Assembly: GCA_019633425.1 (NCBI GenBank)
Contig: WSUB01000130.1
Coordinates: 56,037 to 120,036 of the forward strand
DNA length: 64,000 bases
Origin: Tulasnella sp. 424
Taxonomy: Eukaryota; Basidiomycota; Agaricomycetes; Cantharellales; Tulasnellaceae
Direction: 5' to 3'
Under the pieces are notes generated by a model that was not told where the DNA came from, made no database searches, and saw only the letters and a list, made by a program, of their open reading frames with translations. This document shows positions 39,623-53,279 of this stretch, in pieces (the first letter of the stretch is position 1; each line of letters starts with the position of its first letter). Position numbers and translations under genes: made by a program.

Positions 39623-39832
39623 CGTTTCGCGGGGAGAAAGTTAAGAAGGTGCTAGTTAAGATGATGTGGACGCCGGACTCTTTAAAGAGTGTTCTGAGGC
39701 TTTTGACGTTTCTCGAAAGTTCGATTGGGAGGGGCGGGGAGGAGCAGACGGTTTTGGGATGAGAGCGCGTGGCCGAAATCGTAAACTCCAACAAATATCG
39801 CGGGTTTCGCAAAATTCGACCTGCCACCAAAA
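39623..39832. promoter_or_regulatory. Bidirectional promoter, AHA1 and RNB exoribonuclease
   Basis: The start codons of two divergent genes are 210 bp apart, so this stretch must serve both. No specific motif is claimed. Confidence 0.55.
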
Positions 39833-42687
39833 ATGCGACGCGTCTTCAACGGAGCTACAAGAGCCCGTCTTCCAACGACACCATGCTACTCTTCTCCTCT
39901 ACTTAATGCTTACAAGTCTTCTCTCGCTAAATCTCGCAAAGTCCCGGCCTCATCCGCTTCCTTTACCGCTACTACACCAAGACCATCTCGTATTGGCAGG
40001 GACCGGACAGCCGATCGCATCAAAACGGTGGTGAAGTCTGACTACGAGTCGGACAAAGTTCAACGAATAAAGGAGGCAGATTCTTCTTCTGATGACATTC
40101 CTGCCGGAGCTCCGCTAGGGGATGAGGGAGACGACCAACCTATGCGGGTACCTCTGCCCGGCGATTATGTCCTCATACCGTAGTATGTACCCATTAACTT
40201 TTGAGAAATTCGGAAGACTGATGTCTCTACTCTAGCGGAGGCGCTTGGGAGGATGCCGTATTTTTGCAACTGATGGGCCGCAATCAAGCAATTGTCCTTG
40301 CGGATTCGGGAGAGCACGTCGAAGTTGCTCTTGCCACCGTCGGCGTACATATCCCTCAACTATTCGACACCCAAATGGCCAAGGACGCCTCGATCCCAGC
40401 TAACGAGGACGAATCAATCCCACAAGCTCGCAAAGACGCTTCGGTGCAGCTCATCCGAGCGATGCGTCGTTTCAAGCGGGAACGCGACGTGACTGCTTAT
40501 GCAGTGCGACAAGCCGCCACGGGTCGTTTCTACGAGACGTTCAGGTCGCCAGATCCAGACGCGTACAGGGCCGTCCAGCTCCACCAAGCAGTCACCTTCG
40601 TCCGCAAGTTGCTCGGCCCAAAAGCCGACGACTTTGACTCCAACATGCTGAAGATCGGGACTTACCAATACCTTATGGAAGAAAGCGACTACTTCAACAA
40701 CGATCCGTACAGCCCGACGATATTCCACGCTGTGCCACCTTCGACGATTCGGAGGCTAAGGGAGGTGCAGCGATGGGTGAAGACAAACGATCCCCGGTTC
40801 CAAAAGTTCATCACCAAAGCCAAGACGATCATCAAGGACCTGAAAGCTTCGCGTGCACAGTCAACAGCGCCGGGAGGCGAAATCTCTTGGACGCCGATGT
40901 CGGAACACGCATTCACGGAGGACGACCTCACGATGATCCAGTTCCTGAACGACTCCCTCCGTCGTGGTCGAGCTCAACAGGGCAATCCTTACGACTACGT
41001 TCTCAGTCTGCTATCCCGGGCTGTAGAGGCTCCTTATGCCCACGAAGGAGGAAGAGACTTCGCCTTCAATCTCCTATCCGACCTTGGTGCTCATCCTCCA
41101 TGGGGTAACCTCCTCGTAACCGATGACGCGTCTACACCCTGGACTGCCAAAGATGATGCGATCGCAGAAGCTGAGGCCGAACGTCTGGCGGCTCGCTTCA
41201 AAGCCATCGAGTCGACCGCCGGTGTCCCTACATTCGGCGACGGAGTCGACCACATTCGGCATGACTGGGGTGATATGCCGGCCTATGTTATCGACAACGA
41301 GTCAGCAGAGGAGCTAGATGACGGTATCTCGGTAGTACCTGCCGATGATGGTACAAACTCAGTTTGGGTCCACGTCCACATCGCGGACCCAACAGCCCTG
41401 CTGCGCCCCGACGACCCTCTATCCAAGATTGCCCAAAAACGGACGGGGAGCTTGTACTTCATGGAGCAGACGTTCCCGTTACTTCCCGCTGGGTTTGCAT
41501 CGCTTTTCAGTTTGGGAAGAGGTGGACCACAACCGGTGCTCTCCATCAGCGCCAAAATCAGCAACGAGGATGGAGCGATTCTCGAAACCTCGTTGAAGCC
41601 CGGTATCCTTCGGAACGTTCATAAGATAACGTACGACGAGATGGATCATGTGCTGGGTGGTACGACGTCCGAGGGTTATGTCCTACCAGAACTTAGTAAC
41701 ACACCCAAGACAGCATCAGCATCAGCTCCCCGAGCGTTGGGCCACCCTGTCGTGCAGGACCTGAAAGCTTTGGCAAAGGCAGCAGAAATACTATCACGAC
41801 GACGCGGCATTCATGGAGCGTATAACTTCCTGTATCCGACCCGCGGAGAAGTGGAAGTGGCCCCCAAGCCCCTCCCTTCGGCTCCTTTCCCCCCACCAGC
41901 ACCGATGAAATATCAAGGTGGACCGACTTACTACGTCTACAAGGGTCTCAGCTCGTCCTTTGAGGTTAACAACTCAAAATGGGCCGTTGCAGAAATGATG
42001 ATGCTGGGATGTCGAGTAGCCGCACGACACGCTCGGGACAACAAAATGCCCATTCTTTACAGGCACAACCACTCGTCGAACGCCGATGAGCTCTGTGGGC
42101 ATCTTCGAGACCCTGTCACTGGCGAAGTTCCTTACGGTCCGGAGACGCGCCTAGTCAACACCGTCGGTGGGATTTCAACCGTCCCAGGAGGGAATTCGAT
42201 GCTGGGCACGGAAGACGATCCATACGCTCGAGTCACCTCTCCGCTGCGTCGCTTCGGTGACTTGGTCAATCACTGGCAGCTCAAGGCATGCATGTCGCCC
42301 AAGGCGCCACAAATCTCACTCGAAGACCTCGACGCGATCGCAGTGGACATGACGACGGCAGAAACCGTGATCAGGAAAGTGCAGCGAACGAATCGACGTT
42401 TCTGGATTTCCGCTGCGATCAGGCGACTTTTCAACGAGAAGCCGGAGGCTCTGAAGGGGCTCGAGGCCTACGTGGGTACCGAGATGCAGTACATAAATAA
42501 GGATGGTGAGAGGCTTTGGTGGGTCGCGCTGCATGTTGCTTCACTAGGAAGCGAAGGCCGCGCTGTCCCAGTACCCAAGAAAGAGCTCGAGGGTCTGGAT
42601 GTAGGATCCAAGGTGTTGGTCGACGTTGCCGAAGTGCCACTCGCAGTGGGCTCATTTTACAATTGCAAGATTGTGGGTCGACTTTGA
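39833..42687 (+). CDS. Mitochondrial RNB-family 3'-5' exoribonuclease (Dss1-like)
   Basis: This is an RNase II-type exoribonuclease, most like Dss1, the nuclease of the yeast mitochondrial degradosome. Two exons (39833-40182, 40236-42687) give 933 residues. The N-terminus MRRVFNGATRARLPTTPCYS is an import presequence. The long middle region is helical and poorly conserved. The RNB core begins near residue 340: AYVIDNESAEELDDGISV carries the metal-binding aspartates. Then come VHVHIADPTALL, SLYFMEQTFPLLP, the YRHNHSSNADEL region and YARVTSPLRRFGDLVNHWQL, all standard RNB motifs. The C-terminal ~90 residues end in a probable S1-like fold. The protein is clearly not Dis3 (no PIN domain) nor Ssd1 (catalytic aspartates intact). 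Confidence 0.87.
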
Positions 42688-42948
42688 CACACGTAGATTT
42701 TCGCATTCTCTTGTATCTTTATACAACTTTTAATTCGCTCTATTATTTTATGGTACCATGCCATCGTAATTTAACGGCGTCCGGCGAGGGTCAAAAAAAA
42801 AGAGCCTGTTTGTGTGTGGGACGAATGGGAACGGTCTGATTTTCTTTTTTTGCATCGAACGATTTCGGCTTGGTGCCCTGAATAAAAAGTCGCGTCTCAG
42901 ACTGCCCAATTTCTGCACCTCCCCTCCTCCCCCCCTTCCTCCTCCTCA

Positions 42949-45125
<2,177 letters not shown>

Positions 45126-45319
45126 GTATCCTACACTCCCCTAGATGACGTTGTATATTTTATTATTCGGAGACGGTGTTCTCCTTATTTGCTATTCGTG
45201 AAATAGAACGATCCTCCCCTGGGTATATGCAGTGTGTGGCGAGCAACTTATTTGATCAAGAAAATGGTATCAGATTCTTAAATAATGAAAGTAGCAAGTA
45301 AAAGAGTGAAGTAATGTGT

Positions 45320-46780
45320 TCAGACGCTATCTACGCTGTCCTTGACTGCCTCGACGACACCGCCTTCAAGATCATCTCTCCTGCCCAGCTTGGTATCGAG
45401 CGGGAAGATAGCGTAAAGGATGTGGTCCTTGACATCAGCGCAGCTCAAGATCGGCTTGAGCTTGTTGATGACCGTCGTTTGAGTGGCTTCGTCCACATCG
45501 AATTTGCTAGATCCCATCGCTGAGATAGAGACGAGACATTCTCCAGAAGCGATCACATCTGCTTCAGCTGGCGTTTTGAACGATTTGGCCGAGCCGTTGA
45601 CCGAGCCGTTGCACTGGATAGCAGGCACGAGAGGGTAAATGGTGGTGTGAACGTATTTGAAGTCCTCTGCCTTCGAGCAGTTAGCCGATGGTTTGGGGAA
45701 GTTGACATTCAGTGAGACTCCTTTCGGTAAGAATGGTGCGCTGGACGTGACTTGTTTAGTGATGGTCATGGCGAGTTGGGAGTAGAGGTGAGATACATCT
45801 CCTGGCTGGAGAGCAGTCCATGGTCTGGTACGACCGAATAGGGGAAGCGAGAAGTCAGCCAACTGAAGGGCTTGTGCCTAATTGCTTTAGGAGGATGTAA
45901 GGGAAGGAAACGTACTGGCGCTCGTCATTGCCCCCAGAGAAGGCGATTGCTGGGACACCTTGCCCGACAGCGTAGGTCGCGACACCGCTGATCCAAGGAA
46001 AAGATGATTAATAAGAAGCAAACCATTGGGACTTTAAATGCAGACACTTACACCGTGCCAGAAGCGAGTGTTATGGCGCCGAGGTTAGCTGAAGAAATGA
46101 GAGCCGAGTTACGATTTCCAGAAACCTATGAAAGCCTGTTCCAAAGTGACTTACAACCCACGTTCGGCCCAGAAAGAACGATGTCGGGTTTAGCTCCGTT
46201 CCAAAACTTCTTGGTCAGTTCCTCGATGCCATATTTAATGGCGGCGACAGGTGTGCCGTTGAAGTAGTTCAAGCGAGCTGCGAGGGCCAGGCAACAGCTT
46301 CAATGCGCCGGGCAAACAAATTGGACAACAAAGAAGGAATGATACGAACGATCGGTTTGGTTGAAGCCGGCTTGAGGGGCCCCATCTGGAATGCTGCCGT
46401 ATTCGGCGCCGGAGACCGTCCCCGGAAATGCAATATCGAGGCTACTGGAACCGCTTCCGTCCTTAGCACCAGCGCACAGAACAGCCTGAACGACGACGAT
46501 CAATTTGCAAATGTTTGTTTTGTGAAACAAAGTTACTCACGTCGTTTCCGGCTTGTTGGGCGTCGGCGTAGAGTTGGCGAACGTTTGCTTCGGCCCAGCC
46601 ATCGTCATTTCCCACAAGGATTTTGATGGCGGAAGCCCTGACCTTGACTGATCGTTCGACAACAGCAGCAGCATTTCCGGTGACGTGGCTGTCAAAGGTA
46701 GCAGGAGCTGGGATGGCGAGGATGGTGGAAGGAATGACAAGTGCCCCAAGGGCGAGTGTGCAAAAGAGCGACGGCGACAT
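45320..46780 (-). CDS. Secreted SurE-like phosphatase, copy 1
   Basis: This is a SurE-fold enzyme. Bacterial SurE proteins are metal-dependent nucleotidases, and fungal secreted relatives act as acid phosphatases. The start at 46780 gives a signal peptide (MSPSLFCTLALGALVIPSTI). After a short prosegment comes KILVGNDDGWAEANVRQLYA with the metal-binding NDDG. Further exons give the LCAGAKDGSGSSS loop, SGPNVG, SNLGAITLASGTV and QGVPAIAFSGG, all SurE core motifs. Six exons are needed; donors follow GTNNGT. The last exon runs from PWTALQPGDVSH to a stop at 45320 with the full C-terminal tail (LGRRDDLEGGVVEAV). It converges on ERG11 with 194 bp between stops. Copies 1 and 4 are the only ones that keep this tail. 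Confidence 0.87.
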
Positions 46781-47286
46781 GTGTGGATGAGTGAGAGAGA
46801 ATTAGAGGTCTATAGCTGCAAATATTCGAGTCAGCTCTCGTGATCGAGGTAGATGGGCCGCCCCTATGTAGGAAAGGGCAATTCACCGAAAGGGAACAAA
46901 AGAAGGCTTGACGACGGAGGGACCTAAAGCCGCACAAAAACGTTGTTCTTGGCCTTATAGTAGTGCGGCGAGCGTGATACCGAGGAAATGAAGACTATGA
47001 CAAAGAGTTCGTGCTAGCCAGCCGCAGCGAATGTCTCACGGCATTCTCAGATTTGCGGAGCTGTCCTATCGCTTGCGGCCGCTTTCGAAGGAGACCTGTC
47101 GTACCCCTCGTCGGTGCCAAAAGGCTTCGATTACGTACAACTGGGAATTGCCTACTATGAAAGTTGTTTTCTCTGTCGGTCGATCTGAAACGTTTGCAGT
47201 GAAACAAATGGACGCCCCAGTGTCGCCACCGTACCCGAACGTGACCACATTCCACGCGTAGCACAGCTTCTTTCAGTATATAGGTG
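46781..47286 (-). promoter_or_regulatory. Upstream region of SurE copy 1
   Basis: This ~500-bp stretch upstream of copy 1 is repeated upstream of the other copies. The position that holds TATATAAG in copy 3 reads TACATAGG here. It ends abruptly near 47280, where it joins a short Kelch-derived piece. Confidence 0.5.
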
Positions 47287-47370
47287 GAAGTCCCACTTAA
47301 CGACTTGTGTGTCATTGGAGACGTTCGATCTCCCGTAGACGGTACGGGACTGGCGTGTTGAAGAGGCACC
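47287..47370 (-). pseudogene. Kelch gene fragment, spacer 1 (84 bp)
   Basis: About 84 bp match the Kelch gene coding region at 60112-60194 (for example CGGGACTGGCGTGTTGAAG in the plus sense). It is the shortest of three such pieces. The right end meets the ERG11 fragment at the same point as in the other spacers. Confidence 0.75.
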
Positions 47371-47703
47371 ATAGAGCTAGTACTTGCCCTTCAGTGCTGA
47401 ACGACATCGCTGCGCTGGTGAACCGGTAAGTACATCGCAGCTAGTTGGAGCCATAGGTCGCTGACAGACTGGCTTAAGCGTTCTCCTACCCGAAGTTCCC
47501 ATATGTTCAAGTCGGTATTATAACTGCCTCAGTCGTTCGTCGGCCGTGTCCCTGGTCACAACTACCGAGTATGTTCAGTCTGACAGTCGTCCGTCGTGAG
47601 GAATGAGACCGCTGACATGCGTTTGTGCCTTCAGACCACGATTAATTTGCCCAGGGAGCCTTGCAGCATTCTGTACCGCAGGAGGCAGGCGCCTTCAGCA
47701 TAG
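47371..47703 (+). pseudogene. ERG11 3' fragment, spacer 1
   Basis: This piece matches ERG11 from the heme-loop part of exon 7 through introns 7 and 8 to the stop. The heme-loop codons have changed, part of exon 8 is missing (the stretch after TCGTTCGTCGG), and the final codons end TTCAGCATAG rather than TAA. It has no promoter or upstream exons and cannot encode an enzyme. The ERG11-like 3' flank (TTTTATTATTCGGAGAC) follows it. Confidence 0.85.
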
Positions 47704-47960
47704 GCATCCCACACCCCCTAGCTGAAGTTGTATGTTTTATTATTCGGAGACATTGTTTTCCTTATTTGCTATTCGTGAAATAGACGATACTCCCCAGGGT
47801 ACATGCAATGTGTGGCGAGCAACTCGATTGATGAGGAACATGGTATCAGATTCTTATGAAAGGAAAGACATTTAGAGAAATGTGTTTAGAGGCTATCAAT
47901 GCTTCTCTCGACCGTCTCCGCGACGCCGTCTTTAAGATTATCTCTCTTCCCCAGCACCGT

Positions 47961-49357
47961 TCAAAGCGGGAGAATGGCGGACCAGAAATGGTCTTCGACA
48001 TCAGTGCAGCTCAAGATCGGCTTGAGCTTCTTAAAGACGGTCGTTTGGGTGGCTGGATCGACATCGAGCTTGTCAGATCCCATAGCTGAGATAGAGACCA
48101 GACATGCTCCAGAAGCGATCACATCTGCTTCAGCTGGCGTTTTGACCGATTTGGCCGTGCCGTTGACCGAGTAGTTGCACTGGATAGCTTGCGTGAGAGG
48201 CTGGGGGTAAATGGTGGTGAAAACGTATTTGATGTCTGCTGGAGTCGAGCAATTGGCCGATGAATTGGGGAAGTTGACATTCAGCGAGACTTTGTTCGGT
48301 AAGAACGGTGCGCTGCCAGAGGTGACCTGGTTGGTGATCGTCATGGCGAGTTGGGAGTAAAAGTGGGATACGTCTCCTGGCTGGAGAGCGGTCCATGGTC
48401 TGGTATGATCGGATAGGGAAGTGGAAAGTCAGCCAACGGAACGCCTGGTGCCTAACCACCTTGGTGTAGGATGGCAGGGTGGAAACGTACCGGTTTCCAC
48501 TATCGCCCCCAGAGAAGGCGATTGCTGGGACACCTTGCTTGGCAGCATAATTTGCGACGCCGCTGATAAAAAGAGAAGGAGTTCGGTATGAAGTAAATCG
48601 CTGGAACGTAAAAGGCGAGCGCTTACACCGTGCCAGAAAGAAGTGTTATAGCGCCGAGGTTAGCTAAAGGAATGAAAGGGAAGCCATGTTAAGATTCGCA
48701 GAAGCCTTTGAAAGCCTGTTTCAAAAAGACGACTCACACCCGACGTTTGGCCCAGAGAGGACGATATCGGGTTTAGCTCCGTTCCAAAACTTCTTGGTCA
48801 ATGCCTTAAATCCATAATCTATGGCGGCAACGGGTGTGCCGTTAGCGTAGTTCAGGCGAGCTGTGAGGTCAGGCAGCAACTTTAATACGCTGGACAAACA
48901 TTGGGCAATAGCAAGAAAGTGATACGAACGATCAGTTTGGTTGAAACCGACTTCAGGAGCGCCATCCGGAATGCTGCTGTATTCGGCGCTGGAAACTATA
49001 CCATATAGAACATTAAGGCTACTTAAACCGCTTCCGTTCTTGGCTCCAGCGGACAGAACAACCTTCACGGAAACGATCAATTTGCAATTTTTTATTGTGC
49101 GAAAAAAGCGTACTCACGTCATTTCCAGCTTGCTGGGCGTCGGCATAGAGTTGGCGAATGTTTGCCTCTGCCCAGCCATCGTCATTTCCCACAAGGATTT
49201 TGATGGGAGTCGCCCTAGCTTTGACTGATCGATCGACAGCAGCAGCAGCATTTCCGGTGATCTGACGGTCAAAGGTAGCAGGAGCTGGGATGGCGACGAC
49301 GGTGGAAGGAACGGCAAGCGCCCCTAGAACGAGTGTGCAAAAGAGCGACGGCGACAT
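47961..49357 (-). CDS. Secreted SurE-like phosphatase, copy 2 (shortened C-terminus)
   Basis: The start at 49357 gives a signal peptide (MSPSLFCTLVLGALAVPST). Exons and splice sites mirror copy 1: NDDGWAEANIRQLY, VVLSAGAKNGSG, SGPNVG, GVANYAAKQGVPAIAFSGG and PWTALQPGDVSHFY are all present. The last exon stops at 47961 after HFWSAILPL. The intact copies continue there with GTVLGRRDDLEDG-like sequence, so about 20-30 residues are lost by base changes at that point. The catalytic core is unaffected, so the protein could still fold; whether the tail matters is unknown. Confidence 0.8.
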
Positions 49358-50269
49358 GTTTGGATGGGCTGAGAGAGGATTAGATGTCTAGAGTTGCAGA
49401 TATTCAAGTTAGCGCTCGCGGTTGAGGTAGATGGGCCGCTCTTATGTATAAAAGGGCAACTCACCGAATTCGATTCGGAAAGGCGGGAAGAAGGCTTGAC
49501 GACGAAAGGACCTAACGCCGCACAAAAAGGTCGTTCTTGGCTTTATAGCAGTGCGACGAGCGTGATACCAAGGAGATGGAGACTATAGCAAAGGGTTCGT
49601 GCCTGCCAGCCGCGGCGGAGGTCTTCCGGTTATTCTCAGTTTTGCGGAGCCGTCGTATCGCCGGCGGCCGCTTTCGAAGGAGATCTCACCCCCACTCTGT
49701 ACCAAAAGACTTCGATTACGCAAAACGGAGAATTGCCTGCTATGAATGTTGCCTATCTCTGTCAGTCGATTTGAAACGTTCGCAGCGAAACAAATGGACG
49801 CTCAGTGTCGTCATCTTCAAACGTGACCACATACCACGCGCAGCACAGCTTCTTTCAGGCGAAGCAACCTCCCAGAGAGCTACAAAATAGCGAAAGACCC
49901 ATGCTATCTAGTTTCAACATGGACAGGCGCTAAAAAAAGAAAACAGAAGCCAAGAAGTCAATGTCAGAAATGTTCCGGCGAAGTGGGAAGGCAATAGATA
50001 TCATGGGCACAAGTCGTGGATAGGTCGTCAAGAAGGAAAACACCCCCAAGATAATGGATCGAAGAAGTAACCATAGTGCGCGTGCAAGGATGGAGAGGGG
50101 AGTTTAATTATGAGTAAACCGGGGGCCGCGAATTGTATCTGGGGATGGCCATGGGAAGAGTGGCAAGGTTATTGTGTGAAACGTGAATGTGTGCAGACCG
50201 AGACGGGACGAGTTATGCGGTAAGCAGAAAAGGCAGGTTACGACTTACCGATCTCCACCAGCAATCCTA
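49358..50269 (-). promoter_or_regulatory. Upstream region of SurE copy 2 and Kelch-derived 3' flank
   Basis: The first part is the SurE promoter repeat; minus strand near 49445 reads CTTTTATACATAAG, a weak TATA-like sequence about 90 bp above the start. The second part (from about 49860) matches the non-coding flank 3' of the true Kelch gene (59150-59600). No independent gene was seen. Confidence 0.5.
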
Positions 50270-50376
50270 GAACCCAATGAGTCAAATTACAGAAGAGGGC
50301 GAGGAGACGAAGCCGAAGGCGGTGGTGGCGACAAACTTCCATCGTACTCTCAGCACCTTCCCGCTTCGCGTCGGGA

Positions 50377-50653
50377 TTCGCGACGAACAGCGGGGGTCTC
50401 TCATCAAACCATATCACACCCCTCCGCTCTTCCGCTTATTCACTTCTCTCAACGGCGACAGATTCACGGTGGAAGGAGAGCGTGGAGAGGTAGGCGACAC
50501 AGGGGATCCAGGAGGAGACGTCGTCAAAGCCATATTCTAGAAGATCGCCACACGGGATGCGAGACCTGACGAAGGCCGCCTCCCACACCGGAGAGGTGGT
50601 GGCGGAGGTAGGATCGACGATGGGACAGACTTGAACGATCGGAACCCTCGCGA
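50377..50653. repeat. Direct repeat, left copy (~277 bp)
   Basis: Begins TTCGCGACGAACAGCGGGG and ends near CGGAACCCTCGCGA. The right copy starts 279 bp later at 50656. They differ by scattered substitutions and small indels, so the duplication is not very recent. It is not seen in the true Kelch gene or in spacer 3. Confidence 0.75.
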
Positions 50654-50655
50654 TT

Positions 50656-50936
50656 TTCGCGACGAACAGCGGGGTATCTCCATCAAACCATATCGCACCC
50701 CTCCTCTCTTCCGCTTATCCACTTCCCTCAATGGCGGCAGATTCACGGTGGAAGGAGAGCGTGGAGAGGTAGGCGACAACGGGGATCCAGGAAGAGACGT
50801 CATCAAAGCCATATTCTCGAAGATCGCCACACGGGATGCAAGACCTGACGAAGGTCGTCTCCCTCGTCAGGGAGCTGGTGGTGGACATGAGATCGGCGCT
50901 GGGACAGACGTGAACGAATCAGAACCCTCGCGATGC
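50656..50936. repeat. Direct repeat, right copy (~281 bp)
   Basis: Second copy of the preceding repeat, again starting TTCGCGACGAACAGCGGGG. Its right end passes on into the rest of the Kelch fragment (GCGTCGGTCCAGAATCTTAG) up to the ERG11 join. Confidence 0.75.
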
Positions 50937-51113
50937 GGCGTCGGTCCAGAATCTTAGTGCGTCTTGGCGGTGGTGTAGGTTTCCTGTGTTCCCGAACCGG
51001 TCGCAGACGGAGGATTCGGCATAAAGTAAGAAGTCCAGCTTGACAACATGTGTGTCATTGGAAATGGTCGATCGCTCATAGACGACACGGGACTGGCGTG
51101 TTGAAGAGGCACC

Positions 51114-51464
51114 GGAGAGCCAGTACTTGCCCTTCGGTACTGGACGACCTCGCTGCGTTGGTGAACAAGTAAGTATATGGCAACCAATTGGAGCAATACG
51201 TCGCTAGCGGGCTGTATTGGCGTTCTTCTACCCGTGGTTCGCATATGTTCAAGTCGGTACTATCATTGCCTCGTTCGTTCGTCGGCTTGAGATGAAGGTT
51301 GACGACCGTGTCCCTGATCACAACTACCAAGTGCGTCCAGTCTGACAGTCGTCCATCGTGAGGGATGAGATCGCTGACATGCTTTCGCGCCTTCAGACCA
51401 TGTTACCTTGCCCAAGGAGCCTTCCAACATTCTGTACCACAGGAGGCAGGAACCTTCAGCCTAG
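51114..51464 (+). pseudogene. ERG11 3' fragment, spacer 2
   Basis: It matches ERG11 exon 7 end to stop. The heme loop reads with changes (GGTACTGGACGACCTCGC), and the exon 7 donor is AAGTAAGT instead of CAGGTGAG. Exon 8 (VQVGTIIASFVRRLEMKVD-like) is nearly intact, exon 9 has lost a base (ACCATGTTACC), and the stop is TAG. It is not functional. Confidence 0.85.
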
Positions 51465-51765
51465 GCAACCCACATTCCCATAGATAAAGTAATATCTTTT
51501 ATTATTCGGAGACGGTGTTCTCCTTAATTACCATTCGTGAAATAGACGATACTCTCCTGGGTACATGCAATGTGTGGCGAGCCGCTTAATTGGTGAAGAA
51601 CATGGTATCAGATTCTGATATAAGACGAAAGGGAAAACATTTTAGAGAAATTTATTTAGAGGCTATCATTGATAATGCCCTCGACCACCCAGCGACGCCG
51701 TCTTTAAGATCATCTCTCCTACCCAGCACCGTTAAAAGCGGGAGGATGGGGGAAAAGAAATGGTC

Positions 51766-53279
51766 CTAGACATTAACGCAGCTCAAGATTGGCTTGAGCT
51801 TATTAAAGACGGTCGTTTGGGTGGCTGGATCGACATCGAGCTTGTCAGATCCCATAGCTGAGATAGAGACGAGGCATGCTCCAGAAGCGATCACGTCTGC
51901 TTCAGCCGGCGTTTTGACCGACTCGGTGCACTTGATAGCTGTCGAGGAAGGGTAAATGGTGGTGAAAACGTATTTGTAGTCCGCTGCATTCGAGCAATTA
52001 GCCGATGGTTTGGGGAAGTTGACATTCAGCGAGACTTGGCTTGGTAAGAATGATGCGCTGGAGGTGACTTGGTTGGTGATCGTCATGGCAAGTTGGGAGT
52101 ACAAGTGGGATACGTCTCCTGGCTGGAGAGCGGTCCATGGTCTGGTATGATCGGATAGGGAAGTGGAAAGTCGGTCAACAGAACGCCTGGTGTCTAACTG
52201 CCTTGGTGTAGGATGGCGGGGAACACGTACCGGTTTCCACTATCGCCCCCAGAGAAGGCGATTGCTGGGACACCCTGCTTGGCAGCATAATTTGCGACGC
52301 CGCTGATAAAAGGAGAAAGAGTTCGGTCAGAGGTAAATCGCTGAAACGTAAAAACACGAGCGCTTACACCGTGCCAGAAATGAGTGTTACAGCGCCGAGG
52401 TTAGCTAAAGGAATGAATGGAAAGCCGTGTTAAGATTCGCAGAGACCTTTGAAAGCCTGTTCCAAAAAGACGACTTACACCCAACGTTCGGGCCAGAGAG
52501 AACAATGTCGGGTTTAGCTCCGTTCCAAAACTTCTTGGTCAGTTCATTAAGCCCATTAGCTATGGTGGCAACGGGCGTGCCGTTAACGTAGTTCAGGCGA
52601 GCTGTGAGGATCAGGCAGTAACTTTAACACACTGGACAAACATGGCGGGCAATAAAGCAAGAAAATGATACGAACGATCAGTTTGGTTGAAGCCGACTTC
52701 AGGAGCGCCATCCGGAATGCTGCTGTATTCGGCGCCGGAAACTGTACCATATAGAACATCAAGGCTACCTAAACCGCTTCCGTTCTTAGCTCCAGCGGAC
52801 AGAACAACCTTCACGAAACAATCAATTTGCAATTTTCTATTTTGCGAAACAATCGTACTTACGTCATTTCCAGCTTGCTGGGCGTCGGCGTAGAGTTGGC
52901 GAAGGTTTGCCTCTGCCCAGCCATCGTCATTTCCCACAAGGATTTTGATGGGAGTCGCCCTAGCTTTGACTGATCGATCGACAGCAGCAGCAGCATTTCC
53001 GGTGATCTGNNNNNNNNNNNNNNNNNNNNNNNNNNNNNNNNNNNNNNNNNNNNNNNNNNNNNNNNNNNNNNNNNNNNNNNNNNNNNNNNNNNNNNNNNNN
53101 NNNNNNNNTCCCACAAGGATTTTGATGGGAGTCGCCCTAGCTTTGACTGATCGATCGACAGCAGCAGCAGCATTTCCGGTGATCTGGCTGTCAAAGGTAG
53201 CAGGAGCTGGGATGGCGAGGACGATGGAAGGAATGGCAAGCGCCCCTACGGCGAGTGTGCAAAAGAGCGACGGCGACAT
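51766..53279 (-). pseudogene. Secreted SurE-like phosphatase, copy 3 (early stop, contains gap)
   Basis: The start at 53279 gives the signal peptide MSPSLFCTLAVGALAIPSIV. The NDDGW core, VVLSAGAKNGSG, SGP.VG and PAIAFSGG motifs are present in the expected exons. The last exon stops at 51766 after ILSCVNV, where intact copies read ILSCADVKDHIL; the TAG removes roughly 40 residues. A run of 99 N (53010-53108) interrupts exon 1 and is flanked by identical sequence, so the true exon 1 may be uninterrupted. It has the best TATA box of the array. It could be a shortened gene or a pseudogene. Confidence 0.7.
53010..53108. other. Assembly gap (99 N) flanked by identical 78-bp sequence
   Basis: The 78 bases before the gap (52932-53009) and after it (53109-53186) are the same, from TCCCACAAGGATTTTGATGG to CCGGTGATCTG. 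The other SurE copies have this segment once. The contig ends therefore probably overlap, or further SurE copies are missing here. Confidence 0.95.

Larger units (their letters stand above)
50270..51113 (-). pseudogene. Kelch gene C-terminal fragment, spacer 2
   Basis: This segment matches the end of the Kelch gene coding region (59622-60194), including the LREVDKRKRGGVRYGLM and GRRPSSGLASRVA stretches on the minus strand. It carries an internal direct duplication (about 50377-50653 and 50656-50936), so the encoded C-terminal part is present nearly twice. Frame is broken in places. It lacks the Kelch propeller and the membrane helix and has no start of its own. Confidence 0.8.

Noticed and set aside
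50100..51000. CRISPR-like or satellite array in the Kelch-derived repeats
   Set aside because: There are only two long copies, derived from coding sequence, with no regular short repeat and spacer pattern; the organism is a eukaryote.
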